From Muribaculaceae bacterium (GTDB lineage Bacteria > Bacteroidota > Bacteroidia > Bacteroidales > Muribaculaceae): DNA of 36,855 nt. A model generated the notes under the pieces. It saw nothing but the letters and a program-made list of their open reading frames with translations. It did no database searches and was not told the origin of the DNA. The stretch spans positions 1-36,855 of the forward strand of contig VSPE01000023.1 in the NCBI GenBank assembly GCA_009775225.1. The letters are read 5' to 3'. Each line of letters opens with the position of its first letter. Position 1 is the first letter of the stretch. Positions 24,202 through 32,043 of the stretch are shown piece by piece. Position numbers and translations under genes: made by a program.

Positions 24202-24294
24202 CTTCCTTCCTTCCCACACACACTACCCGCTTCCCTACGGAGCGACGACATTCCTGCCGTCGTACGCCGAAAGGCATTCCTGTGCACAAGGAGT
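24202..24294. repeat. Second composite repeat unit
   Basis: It contains a left arm CTTCCTTCCTTCCCACACAC (24202-24221), the hairpin GGAGCGACGACATTCCTGCC (from about 24239) and GCCGAAAGGCATTCCTGTGC (24266 onward). The last 29 bases (24266-24294) recur at 24430-24458 with two mismatches. Confidence 0.65.
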
Positions 24295-24321
24295 GAGTTA
24301 TCTACGAAGAAAACACTAACC

Positions 24322-24413
24322 GGTAGGGACGTGCTTCTGCACGTCCGCGCTTAATGTGCTAATATTTAGTTGATTAGTTTTGGCCACGCGGACGCACAGA
24401 AGCGCGTCCCTAC
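24322..24413. repeat. Imperfect inverted repeat with a hairpin in each arm
   Basis: The left arm 24322-24348 contains GGACGTGC-TTCT-GCACGTCC, a perfect 8-bp stem. The right arm 24387-24413 is its near reverse complement, GGACGCAC-AGAA-GCGCGTCC. The arms are separated by a 38-base AT-rich spacer. The design is that of a paired REP (BIME-like) unit. Confidence 0.7.
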
Positions 24414-24429
24414 TAATACTCACCCTCAT

Positions 24430-24568
24430 GCCGCAAGGCGTTCCTGTGCACAAGGAGTTAGCATCGCCTGCACAACGATGACAAGGATGTCGTCGCTCCT
24501 TCCGCACTTCCCTCCCACTCCCGCTTTTCTTCCACGATGCCGTGTGCGGGAAGGAAGGAAGCGAAGCG
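24430..24568. repeat. Third composite repeat unit next to dnaG
   Basis: It holds the 29-base element 24430-24458 (copy of 24266-24294), the REP-like hairpin in reverse orientation (about 24471-24500) and copy 2 of the 44-bp direct repeat (24525-24568), which ends 3 bases before the dnaG stop codon. Confidence 0.75.
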
Positions 24569-24571
24569 CCA

Positions 24572-26770
24572 CTATCGGCGAGGCAGAATTATGCGGTCGC
24601 CGAGGGCACCGGCCAGGCGCTGCTGATACGACTTGTAGTCGGCAATGCGGCGCAGCAGGTCGAGGGCGGCATCGGCATCGGCGGGGTCGAGAGCCGAAAG
24701 CTCGCGTGTAAGATTTGCTATGAGGTCGGTTACGAGCGAATTGCGCAGCTCGCATAGCGCCTTCTGCACAAGCTCATACATATTGTCGTGCTCAGAGTAT
24801 GTATCGCCGCCTTTGGCATATATCTTCGAGAGCGTGTACTTATCTACCAGCAAATCCAGGGCGGTGGCACGCACAAGGTCGTCGGGCGAGTTTATGAGGT
24901 GCGACTGGCAGTACTGCATGTCGAAGTCGTTTACGGCGTGTTCCCTGAAGCCTTTCAGCGACAGCGACACCTCCGCTTCGGCGCGTTCTATCTGCGCCAT
25001 AGAGCCACCCGACTGCCTTATCTGCTCTCGCGCTTCCTCGAGCTTAGTCTGCACCTCGCTCTCTATTTCCGCGAGACGCCTGTCGCGGTCGGCGAGCCAT
25101 GAGCCGTGGCGCAGCTCTCCCACAGCCTTGAACACGGCCGCGTATTCGGCGTTTGAAAACACGATATTGTCGATATCCAGTTCGCTCTGTATCACATCGA
25201 AGGTGGTGAGCGGCGTCACGCTCTTGTCGTCGTTCTCCACATTGATTATATAGAGCAGGCCGTAGCGCACGAGATAGCGCGCGAGCATGGCCTCGAAAGG
25301 TTTGAGCTTGTTGCCCGAGAGGTCGAGCAAAGGCCTGTCGGGCGATGTCTGAGTCTGCCCGTCGTTTTTCCCGCCTTCCTCCTTCCCGATGTCGGAAATT
25401 GATGCGCGGGCCATTTCGCGCTGTATGTTTTTCTCGGCTTCCTCATACCGCCCTGCTATAAATATGTTGAGCTGCGGCACCAGCACCTCTTCGGCAATCG
25501 ACATAAGGCGCGAGCAGAGCGATATATACTCCTGACGCTTTACAGGCTCGTCGATGCACGCAATGGTCTCGAGAATGGTGTTCACCACCTTCGCGCGGGC
25601 CATAGGGTCGTTGGCGTTCACGTCGCGCATGAGCACCTCTACCATGAAGTCTATTATATCGCGCTCGTTCTCGGCGAGATAAGTTTCGACCTGTCCTGCC
25701 GAATGGCTCTGCGCGAAAGAGTCGGGGTCGTCGCCTGCGGGTAGCAGCAGCGTCTTCACGTTCATGTTCTCGCTCAGCAGCATCTTTATACCTCTGAGCG
25801 AAGCCTTTATACCCGCGGCATCGGCATCGTAGATTACGGTGACATTGTTTGTGAAGCGGCGTATGGCACGTATCTGACCTTCGGTGAGCGATGTGCCCGA
25901 CGATGCCACCACGTTCTCCACACCCGCCTGGTGCATTGATATTACATCGAGGTAGCCTTCCACCAGTATGCACTTGTCGCGCCTGGCAATGGCACTCTTG
26001 GCCTGATAGAGACCGTATAGCTCGAGGTTTTTCTTGTATATGACCGACTCGGGCGAGTTGACGTACTTGGCCAGGTTCTTGTCGGAGCGCATGGTGCGTC
26101 CGCCGAAGCCTACCACACGGCCCGATATAGTGTGTATGGGGAAGAGCACGCGGCCACGGAAGCGGTCGTAGAGGCGGTGCTGACCGTCGCGCTCGCTCAC
26201 GCCTGCCAGGCCGGTGTCGATAAGATACTTGTCGACGTATCCGGCTTCGTGTGCCGCATCTATCAGCGCCGAAGGCATGTCGAGAGCGTAGCCGAGCTGA
26301 AAGCGCTCTATCATGGCATCGCTGAGTCCTCGGTGGCGGAAGTACTGGAGCGCGATGTTGCGCCCGTCGGCGGTGTCGTGCAGATTGTGGCGGAAGTTCT
26401 TCAGCGCGAAATCGTTCACGGCAAGCATGGCCTCGCGGTCGTTCTCGGCCTGCCTCTCCTGTGCCGACAGCTCCTTCTCTACAATCTCTATGTTGTATTT
26501 GCGGGCAAGATAGCGCAGTGCTTCCTGAAAGCTCATCTGCTCGTGCTCCATTATGAAGTTGACAGGCGAGCCGCCCTTGCCGCAGCTGAAACACTTGCAG
26601 ATGTTGCGTGCCTTGTTGACCGAGAACGAAGGCGTGCGCTCGTTGTGGAAAGGGCACAGGCCCTTGTAGTTGGCGCCCGAGCGGCGCAACTTCACAAAGT
26701 CGCTCACCACCTCCACAATGTCGGCGGCATCTATTATGCGGTTTACAGTATCCTGGTCTATTCTACCCAT
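24572..26770 (-). CDS. dnaG: DNA primase
   Basis: 732 aa, makes RNA primers at the replication fork. The CHC2 zinc finger has C39, H42, C60 and C63 (GLCPFHNERTPSF; CKCFSCG). The catalytic core includes the RNA-polymerase-basal stretch ending FGGRTM and the Toprim domain with CILVEGYLDVISMHQAG and YDADAAG. A long C-terminal part (~430-732) would bind DnaB helicase and is longer than in E. coli (581 aa in total), which is usual in Bacteroidetes. It starts 15 bases after the aldo/keto reductase stop and may share that operon. The stop is 3 bases from a repeat copy. Confidence 0.97.
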   Translation of the reverse strand: MGRIDQDTVNRIIDAADIVEVVSDFVKLRRSGANYKGLCPFHNERTPSFSVNKARNICKCFSCGKGGSPVNFIMEHEQMSFQEALRYLARKYNIEIVEKELSAQERQAENDREAMLAVNDFALKNFRHNLHDTADGRNIALQYFRHRGLSDAMIERFQLGYALDMPSALIDAAHEAGYVDKYLIDTGLAGVSERDGQHRLYDRFRGRVLFPIHTISGRVVGFGGRTMRSDKNLAKYVNSPESVIYKKNLELYGLYQAKSAIARRDKCILVEGYLDVISMHQAGVENVVASSGTSLTEGQIRAIRRFTNNVTVIYDADAAGIKASLRGIKMLLSENMNVKTLLLPAGDDPDSFAQSHSAGQVETYLAENERDIIDFMVEVLMRDVNANDPMARAKVVNTILETIACIDEPVKRQEYISLCSRLMSIAEEVLVPQLNIFIAGRYEEAEKNIQREMARASISDIGKEEGGKNDGQTQTSPDRPLLDLSGNKLKPFEAMLARYLVRYGLLYIINVENDDKSVTPLTTFDVIQSELDIDNIVFSNAEYAAVFKAVGELRHGSWLADRDRRLAEIESEVQTKLEEAREQIRQSGGSMAQIERAEAEVSLSLKGFREHAVNDFDMQYCQSHLINSPDDLVRATALDLLVDKYTLSKIYAKGGDTYSEHDNMYELVQKALCELRNSLVTDLIANLTRELSALDPADADAALDLLRRIADYKSYQQRLAGALGDRIILPRR

Positions 26771-26785
26771 TGCTCAGAGCTTGTA

Positions 26786-28201
26786 TCAGGCTTTCGGTGT
26801 TGATTTGAGATTATCGGTGTACTTGTCTATCTTGCGCAGTACCGCGGGTATGGCTATGCCTTGCGGGCAGTGCGACACACATGCTCCGCAGGCCACACAG
26901 CGGGCGGCCTGACGCAGCCTCGGCACAGCCTTGTCGTAGCCGTAGAGGTAGGCTCTGCGCGCCTCGGCATAGCGGGGGTCGGAAGTGTCGCGCGGCAGAT
27001 TATCCTCGTTGATGCACAGGTTGTAGTGCGCGAAAACGGCGGGAATATCCACACCGTAGGGGCATGGCATGCAGTATTTGCAGTTTGTGCAGGGCACGGT
27101 GTCGTTCTCAAGGATTTCCACCGCCGTACGCTGCAGAAAGGCATCTTCATCGGCAGTCAGAGGCTCCAGCGGCGAGCAGGTGCGCAGATTGTCTTCGAGA
27201 TGCTCCATATATGTCATACCGCTGAGCACGGTGAGCACGCCTTCGGGAGTGCCTGCGTAGCGGAAAGCCCACGAGGCCACGGAGTCGTCGGGGCGGCGCT
27301 CCTTCATCTTGCGCGCAATAGGCTGTGAGGCCGAAGCGAGGCGGCCTCCGAGCAGAGGCTCCATGATAACAGCGGGAATGCCGCGGCGGTGCAGCTCGCC
27401 GTAGAGGTATTCGGCATCGGTGTTGCGCGGATTTATTTCCTTGGCGTGCCGCCAGTCGAGGTAGTTGAGCTGTATCTGCGCGAAGTTCCACTTCACCTCG
27501 CCGCGGTCGTGCATCTCCAGGAGTCTGTCGAACACAGCCACGTCGCCATGATAGGAGAAGCCGAGATTGCGTATGCGGCCATTGTCGCGCTGCTCCACAA
27601 GGTAATCGAGGATGCCGTTGGTGATATAGCGCCCTTCGAAGGCTTCCATGCCGCCCATGCCTATGCCGTGCAGCAGCAGGTAGTCGATATAATCGGTCTT
27701 CAGATACTTGAGCGAGTTCTCGAACATCTCTATCGAACTGCTTCTCGACCATGTGGACTCGGCAAAATTCGACAGCTTGGTGGCTATGAAATAGCTGTCG
27801 CGAGGATGCCGCGAAAGCGCCTTCCCCACGGCCTCTTCCGACTTACCCTTGCAGTAGGCGGGCGATGTGTCGAAGTAGTTCACGCCAGCCTCGAGGGCAC
27901 GGTCGATAAGCCTGTTCACCATTTCCTGGTCTATGGCATCGGCCCGGTCGCGGGCGCTGCCACCGCTCACGGTGGGGAGGCGCATGCAGCCGTAGCCGAG
28001 TATCGACACCTCATCGCCGGTCGAAGGATTGCGTCGCATGGTCATGGAGCCGGGAGCGCCATTGTCGTTGCCGCTGCCGTCGGCTTCGGTGCGCACACCG
28101 CACGACACAAGAGCACCGGCAGCCGAGAATATGCCGAGGTTGCGCAGGAAACGGCGCCTGCCTCTATCGGGGGTAGTGTGTGTTTGCTTTTCCATAATCA
28201 T
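26786..28201 (-). CDS. Tat-exported, probably lipidated aldo/keto reductase with 4Fe-4S dicluster
   Basis: 471 aa from the ATG overlapping the upstream stop (ATGA). A second Met (28195) is possible. The N-terminus has a twin-arginine motif (GRRRFLRNLG, residues 14-23), a hydrophobic run and a lipobox LVSC (Cys34). The barrel carries the AKR pattern FDTSPAYCKGKSEEAVG with the catalytic Tyr, a Lys in YFIATKLSN and the His in DYLLLHGIG. The C-terminus adds Fe-S motifs CTNCKYCMPCPYGVD and CVACGACVSHCPQG. Tat export implies cofactors inserted before transport. With the upstream polyferredoxin it should form a membrane-linked redox enzyme. Substrate unknown. Confidence 0.9.
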   Translation of the reverse strand: MIMEKQTHTTPDRGRRRFLRNLGIFSAAGALVSCGVRTEADGSGNDNGAPGSMTMRRNPSTGDEVSILGYGCMRLPTVSGGSARDRADAIDQEMVNRLIDRALEAGVNYFDTSPAYCKGKSEEAVGKALSRHPRDSYFIATKLSNFAESTWSRSSSIEMFENSLKYLKTDYIDYLLLHGIGMGGMEAFEGRYITNGILDYLVEQRDNGRIRNLGFSYHGDVAVFDRLLEMHDRGEVKWNFAQIQLNYLDWRHAKEINPRNTDAEYLYGELHRRGIPAVIMEPLLGGRLASASQPIARKMKERRPDDSVASWAFRYAGTPEGVLTVLSGMTYMEHLEDNLRTCSPLEPLTADEDAFLQRTAVEILENDTVPCTNCKYCMPCPYGVDIPAVFAHYNLCINEDNLPRDTSDPRYAEARRAYLYGYDKAVPRLRQAARCVACGACVSHCPQGIAIPAVLRKIDKYTDNLKSTPKA

Positions 28202-29760
28202 ACCTGTTGATGGTTCTCGATACCCTTTACATATATTGCGGCTGTATTTGCCGACAGCTGTCCCGCCGTGCCGCTGGGGCAGTGGTACTCGCAGGCGCCG
28301 CAGCCTATACAGCGTGCCTCGTCGACAGCAGGCCTCATATTGCCGTTGTCGCCCTTTACCATTACAATGGCTCCGGCAGGGCAATGACGCGCGCAGTTGC
28401 CGCAGCTCTGCCCGTAAGCGGCAGAGATACACAAAGAGGCATCCACACAGGCTGTGCCGATTTTGACAGCGCTCTTTTCGGCGACTGCCACGGGCATGAT
28501 AGCTCCCGTGGGGCATACCTCACCGCAGCTTGTGCACTCGGGGCGGCAGAAGCCCGAGGTGAACACCATGACGGGCTGCATGAAGCCGTCGGGCGACAGC
28601 GAGGGTCTCAGCACCTCGTTGGGGCAACGGCTTACACAGAGCTGGCAGGCCGTGCAGTGACTTCGGAAACGGCGCAGGCTCACGGCTCCCGGTGGTACGG
28701 CAGGAGGGGCAGTGCGGCGGCGTTTCTTGTCTTTGAGCGGAGCGAGGCCACCGTCGGTGAGTTTGTCGGCAGCGGCGGCCACGGCAGCCCCGGCCACTAT
28801 AGCGCCTCCCGCAAGGAACGCACGGCGTGCCGTATCGGGCTTACCCTCGGCCATTACGGGGCGCTGAGCCTCGCCGTCGCCTGCGGGCACCATGCGTCGC
28901 AGACCGTAGCTTATGGCTCCCTGGCTGCAATTGTTGATGCAGTCGAGGCACACCACGCAGCGACTGAGGTCTATCTCATGTTTTTTTGTGTCGATACAGG
29001 CGGCCTTGCAGCGTCGGCCGCAGGAACCGCAACGGTTGCACTTGTCGGTGTCGATTACGGGGCGCAGAAGCGAATAGCGCGACAAGAAGCCGAGGAGCGT
29101 TCCCACAGGGCATACGGTATTGCAGTACCCGCGTCCCGTACGCACGGCAAATATCAGCACTACGGCAAACGACAGCGCGGCCAAAGCGCCTACACCGAGG
29201 CTGAGCATGACCACAGGCGACGGCACGGCTTCGAACAGGTACACTCCCCTGCCCGCCTGCCACTGTGCGAGGGCATCGGCACACACGCGCCACAAGGGTA
29301 CCACACTCTGCCCCGCCATGCGACCGAACGAGCTGTAGGGGTCGAGCATACCGGCATACGACACAGGCAGGAAAGCGAGCGCCGACGCTGCCACAAGTGC
29401 CGCGAAGAGCACTAAAAAGCCATAGCGCCACGCCGTGAGGGGCGCCTTGTAGCCATAAAAGCCGAGGCGTTTTTTCTTTTTGCTTCCGCATACACGTCTC
29501 AGCCACGCGAGCACATCCTGCAGGATGCCGAGGGGGCAGATTAAAGAACAATACAGGCGTCCGAATACGAGCGTGAGCATCAGCAACAGCGCAAGCGCAC
29601 CGAGGTTCAACGCAAGCAATGCCGGAACGGCCTGTATCTTGGCAAGCCATGCCCAATGCGCTGCGGCGTAGCCCGTGAAATCGGCAAACAGACCCACAGC
29701 ACCAAGCAGGCAAAGCACAGCGAGCGCCATACGTAAGTATTTAAGTGAGTGAGATTTCAT
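28198..29760 (-). CDS. Membrane polyferredoxin, NapH-like, with internal Tat-like segment
   Basis: 520 aa. About four or five TM helices (residues ~8-205) with paired NapH motifs GRLYCSLICPLG (68-79) and GRGYCNTVCPVG (209-220). A cytoplasmic two-cluster ferredoxin follows (CNRCGSCGRRC 241-251; CVVCLDCINNC 268-278). Residues 311-332 read ARRAFLAGGAIVAGAAVAAA, a twin-arginine motif plus hydrophobic segment. A C-terminal domain has four further Cys clusters (369-379, 405-416, 438-460, 484-494). It should pass electrons between quinol or cytoplasmic donors and the neighbouring Tat-exported aldo/keto reductase, whose start overlaps its stop. Family is clear; direction of electron flow is inferred. 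Confidence 0.88.
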   Translation of the reverse strand: MKSHSLKYLRMALAVLCLLGAVGLFADFTGYAAAHWAWLAKIQAVPALLALNLGALALLLMLTLVFGRLYCSLICPLGILQDVLAWLRRVCGSKKKKRLGFYGYKAPLTAWRYGFLVLFAALVAASALAFLPVSYAGMLDPYSSFGRMAGQSVVPLWRVCADALAQWQAGRGVYLFEAVPSPVVMLSLGVGALAALSFAVVLIFAVRTGRGYCNTVCPVGTLLGFLSRYSLLRPVIDTDKCNRCGSCGRRCKAACIDTKKHEIDLSRCVVCLDCINNCSQGAISYGLRRMVPAGDGEAQRPVMAEGKPDTARRAFLAGGAIVAGAAVAAAADKLTDGGLAPLKDKKRRRTAPPAVPPGAVSLRRFRSHCTACQLCVSRCPNEVLRPSLSPDGFMQPVMVFTSGFCRPECTSCGEVCPTGAIMPVAVAEKSAVKIGTACVDASLCISAAYGQSCGNCARHCPAGAIVMVKGDNGNMRPAVDEARCIGCGACEYHCPSGTAGQLSANTAAIYVKGIENHQQV

Positions 29761-29792
29761 GTAAAAAACGTGAGCAGGATTGGTTTGTTACA

Positions 29793-29824
29793 CAAAGTTA
29801 GCTCTTTTGCTCCTAATAACCAAG
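29793..29824 (-). promoter_or_regulatory. Promoter of the polyferredoxin/aldo-keto reductase operon
   Basis: Minus strand CTTG (29821-29824), 20 bases, then TAACTTTG (29793-29800). The -7 box is perfect and the -33 box matches three of four bases. The start would be near 29786, about 26 nt before the ATG at 29760. Confidence 0.6.
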
Positions 29825-29883
29825 AAGCGCCGAAATTTGTGCATACATTACCGCAAAAATGGTGGGTCGCATCAGCAGCGGCA

Positions 29884-30108
29884 TCATGAGAAGAGTACTT
29901 CGGGCGCTGTTTCCGCACCCTCGGCCCCGGTGATATACAGCGTGCCGCTATGGAACGACGTACCCTCGGTCTCGCACTCGAAAGGTACAATTTCCACGTG
30001 CCACAGCCCGTCGGCACCGACGTACACGCAGGCCACAGCCATGCTGTGCACTACGCCGTTGTACACCACCTTATGCGCAAGTACCCTTAGAGCTTGTTTA
30101 ATAATCAT
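29884..30108 (-). CDS. Small protein of unknown function, last gene of the ileS-lspA operon
   Basis: 74 aa, starting 23 bases after the DUF4296 stop. It reads MIIKQALRVLAHKVVYNGVV, then a beta-rich section DGLWHVEIVPFECET and HSGTLYITG. I do not recognise a family. The alternating pattern of hydrophobic residues, balanced composition and same-strand position favour a real gene over a chance frame. The protein looks cytoplasmic, with no signal peptide. Confidence 0.6.
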   Translation of the reverse strand: MIIKQALRVLAHKVVYNGVVHSMAVACVYVGADGLWHVEIVPFECETEGTSFHSGTLYITGAEGAETAPEVLFS

Positions 30109-30131
30109 TGTTTAACAACCTCTTAGCGGCT

Positions 30132-30998
30132 TCATCGTATAACGGCCACACTGTCGGCGGCTATCACGGAGTTCTCGGCGGCATGTTCCTCCTCGTGCCC
30201 GTACACTTCCACTTCCACGGCAGGAAGCAACTTGGGAAGCCTGCGGATAGGATAGCGGCGGCTATACATGGCAGGGTCGAGCCTCTTGCGCACCATTTCC
30301 ACGGAGTCGAAGCGCAGGCTCGTACCGCGTGGCACTTCGCCACAGAGCTGCCCGTAGACACGGGTGGCATCGAGCATCGAGTCGGTGTACATGGTTATCT
30401 CCTTCCAGCCGTCGCCCGAAAACTCCTGCGACAGAAAATCTATCGAACCGTCGGAATACTCGGTGACAATGCTCCAGCGGCTCGTTGCGGAATTGTTGAG
30501 CGCCTTTACGCGCCACACATATATGTCGCCTTTCTGCCAGTTCTCGTCGCGTGCGAAGCTGAACACACCCGTTCCCGAAGGCATACGGTCGTTAAGTGTC
30601 ACCAGGCGCGAATATGGCCACACGTCCACCGAGTCGCCTGCGATAGAGAGTGCAGCCTCGGCGGCCACACGGTTGCCGCTCTCAATGAGGCGGTGCTCCA
30701 GTATCTCGATAGTGCGGTCGTAGACCTCGAGATAACTGTTGATATTACGGCCATACCACATATACGACGAGTCAACAGTGGCAGCATCCACACCATGGCG
30801 GGCGTAGACCGACTGCTTGAAGGCCTGCTTGAGCGAGTCGGAGCGGTATTCTCCCCTGTTAAGCTCTATCACGGCCTCGGCCGTATGAATGTCGGCCATA
30901 AGCTGAGCCATCTCTTCGGGAGGGATGATGCCCTTGGGGGTCTTGGAGCACGCCACTGCAAGCAGTGCTACGGCAATTATGCTAAGCAGCTTTCTCAT
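30132..30998 (-). CDS. DUF4296 lipoprotein
   Basis: 288 aa with a short signal peptide and lipobox AVAC (Cys17), so probably an outer- or inner-membrane lipoprotein. Residues ~20-110 are the DUF4296 domain: IIPPEEMAQLMADIHTAEAVI, YARHGVDAATVDSSYMWY and the helix YLEVYDRTIEILEHRL. The C-terminal half is a beta-rich region of unknown fold. The gene overlaps the end of lspA by 17 bases. The link to lspA (the lipoprotein signal peptidase that would mature it) is conserved in Bacteroidales as I recall. Function unknown. Confidence 0.85.
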   Translation of the reverse strand: MRKLLSIIAVALLAVACSKTPKGIIPPEEMAQLMADIHTAEAVIELNRGEYRSDSLKQAFKQSVYARHGVDAATVDSSYMWYGRNINSYLEVYDRTIEILEHRLIESGNRVAAEAALSIAGDSVDVWPYSRLVTLNDRMPSGTGVFSFARDENWQKGDIYVWRVKALNNSATSRWSIVTEYSDGSIDFLSQEFSGDGWKEITMYTDSMLDATRVYGQLCGEVPRGTSLRFDSVEMVRKRLDPAMYSRRYPIRRLPKLLPAVEVEVYGHEEEHAAENSVIAADSVAVIR

Positions 30999-31623
30999 CG
31001 CTACGGTAAGCGCCTAAGTATTTGGAATAAAACAGAATGATGAGCGCCATACCCACCGTAATGGCCGAGTCGGCGATGTTGAATACAGGGTCGAAGAACG
31101 AGAATGTGTCGCCGCCTGCCAGGGGCATCCAGTCGGGCCAGCGGAAGGCGAAGAGCGGAAAATAGAGCATATCCACCACATATCCCTGGAAGATGCCTCC
31201 GTAGCCTTCGCCCCAGGGCACAAACGATGCCACCTGCGGGGGATAGGGGTTGGAGAAAATCTCGCCGTAGAGCACGCAGTCCACTATATTGCCGAAAGCG
31301 CCGGCGGTGACGAGCGCCACACTCACCATATATCCATACGGCACACGCGCATACCTGACAAGACGGCCTATATACCACACTAGCACACCCACCAGCACTA
31401 TGCGGAAGAAAGTAAGGAAGAGCTTGCTTCCAAGCTCAATGCCGAATGCCATGCCGTTGTTCTGGATAAAACGCAGATGAAACCACGGAAGCACCTCTAT
31501 ATCCTCTCCGAGATAGAAGTGCGTCTTTATCCAAATTTTCACGGCCTGGTCTACTATAATGACACAAGCCAGCACCGCCGTGGCGATAAGCGCCAGGCGT
31601 CGGCTCCGGGTATTATCTGCCAT
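30982..31623 (-). CDS. lspA: Lipoprotein signal peptidase (signal peptidase II)
   Basis: 213 aa, four TM helices, an aspartic protease cleaving prolipoproteins at the lipobox cysteine. The family pattern is visible: VIIVDQAVKIWI at the start, FIQNNGMAFG, the first catalytic Asp in GAFGNIVDCVLYG and the second in FNIADSAITVG. It is longer than the E. coli enzyme (164 aa) because of an insert around FSNPYPPQVASFVPWGEG, a feature seen in Bacteroidetes homologues. It starts 1 base after the DksA-like stop. Confidence 0.95.
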   Translation of the reverse strand: MADNTRSRRLALIATAVLACVIIVDQAVKIWIKTHFYLGEDIEVLPWFHLRFIQNNGMAFGIELGSKLFLTFFRIVLVGVLVWYIGRLVRYARVPYGYMVSVALVTAGAFGNIVDCVLYGEIFSNPYPPQVASFVPWGEGYGGIFQGYVVDMLYFPLFAFRWPDWMPLAGGDTFSFFDPVFNIADSAITVGMALIILFYSKYLGAYRSDEKAA

Positions 31624-31624
31624 A

Positions 31625-32005
31625 TCAGTGGTTGGGGTTGTTCTTGGCCTCTACACAAAGTGTGGCATGCGGCACGGCACGCAGGCGCTCTTTGGGAATA
31701 AGCTTTCCGGTTGCGCGGCACACGCCGTATGTCTTGTTGTCGATACGCACCAGAGCGGCACGGAGGTGGTTGATAAACTGGCGCTGACGGTCGGCAAGGC
31801 GGGCGTTTGCCTCGCGCTCGAGGGTGTTGGCCCCTTCTTCGAGCACTTTGAAGGTGGGCGAAGTATCGGCGGTGTCGTTGCCGTCGCTGTTGTTGAGGCT
31901 TGAGCACAGCTCTTCGTAGAGGGCTGTGGCTTTTTCTATCTTGTCGAGTATTATCTGACGGAACTCCTCGAGTTCTTCGTCGGAATAGCGTAACTGTTCG
32001 CTCAT
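31625..32005 (-). CDS. DksA/TraR-like protein with degenerate zinc ribbon
   Basis: 126 aa from MSEQLRYSDEELEEFRQ; 16 open codons upstream are discounted. A long coiled coil (ALYEELCSSL to NHLRAALVRI) is followed by GVCRATGKLIPKERLRAVPH. Classic DksA has four zinc cysteines (CxxC-x17-CxxC); here just one Cys is kept on each side (C in GVCR, C in ATLC), so zinc is probably not bound in the normal way. The fold would insert into the RNA polymerase secondary channel. It lies between ileS and lspA. Confidence 0.85.
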   Translation of the reverse strand: MSEQLRYSDEELEEFRQIILDKIEKATALYEELCSSLNNSDGNDTADTSPTFKVLEEGANTLEREANARLADRQRQFINHLRAALVRIDNKTYGVCRATGKLIPKERLRAVPHATLCVEAKNNPNH

Positions 32006-32043
32006 AATGAGTGGAGGTGAGAGGGTTTTACAATATTGAAGAA

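Larger units (their letters stand above)
23622..24571. other. 950-bp non-coding region made of diverged repeats
   Basis: No frame here resembles a protein; the longer open frames read straight through repeats. The stretch is a mosaic of short hairpin-forming elements in both orientations, described separately. It lies between the convergent stops of the TonB-dependent receptor and dnaG genes, a common landing place for repetitive elements. Confidence 0.8.

Noticed and set aside
23707..24354. Frames of about 60-110 codons in the repeat region
   Set aside because: They run through the hairpin repeats, have no homology-like motifs and differ between repeat copies.
23622..24571. CRISPR array
   Set aside because: Repeats are irregular in spacing, differ in orientation and type, and no cas genes are present.
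25443..26657. A 404-codon minus-strand frame within dnaG
   Set aside because: It is a shifted frame inside dnaG; Arg/His-rich, low-complexity translation typical of an out-of-frame reading of a GC-rich gene.
28202..28516. Long N-terminal extension of the aldo/keto reductase
   Set aside because: It would overlap the polyferredoxin gene by over 300 bases and would bury the Tat signal and lipobox inside the protein.
29757..30017. 86-codon minus-strand frame overlapping the promoter of the polyferredoxin gene
   Set aside because: Arg/Pro/Cys-rich, overlaps the better-supported 74-aa gene in another frame and covers a promoter.
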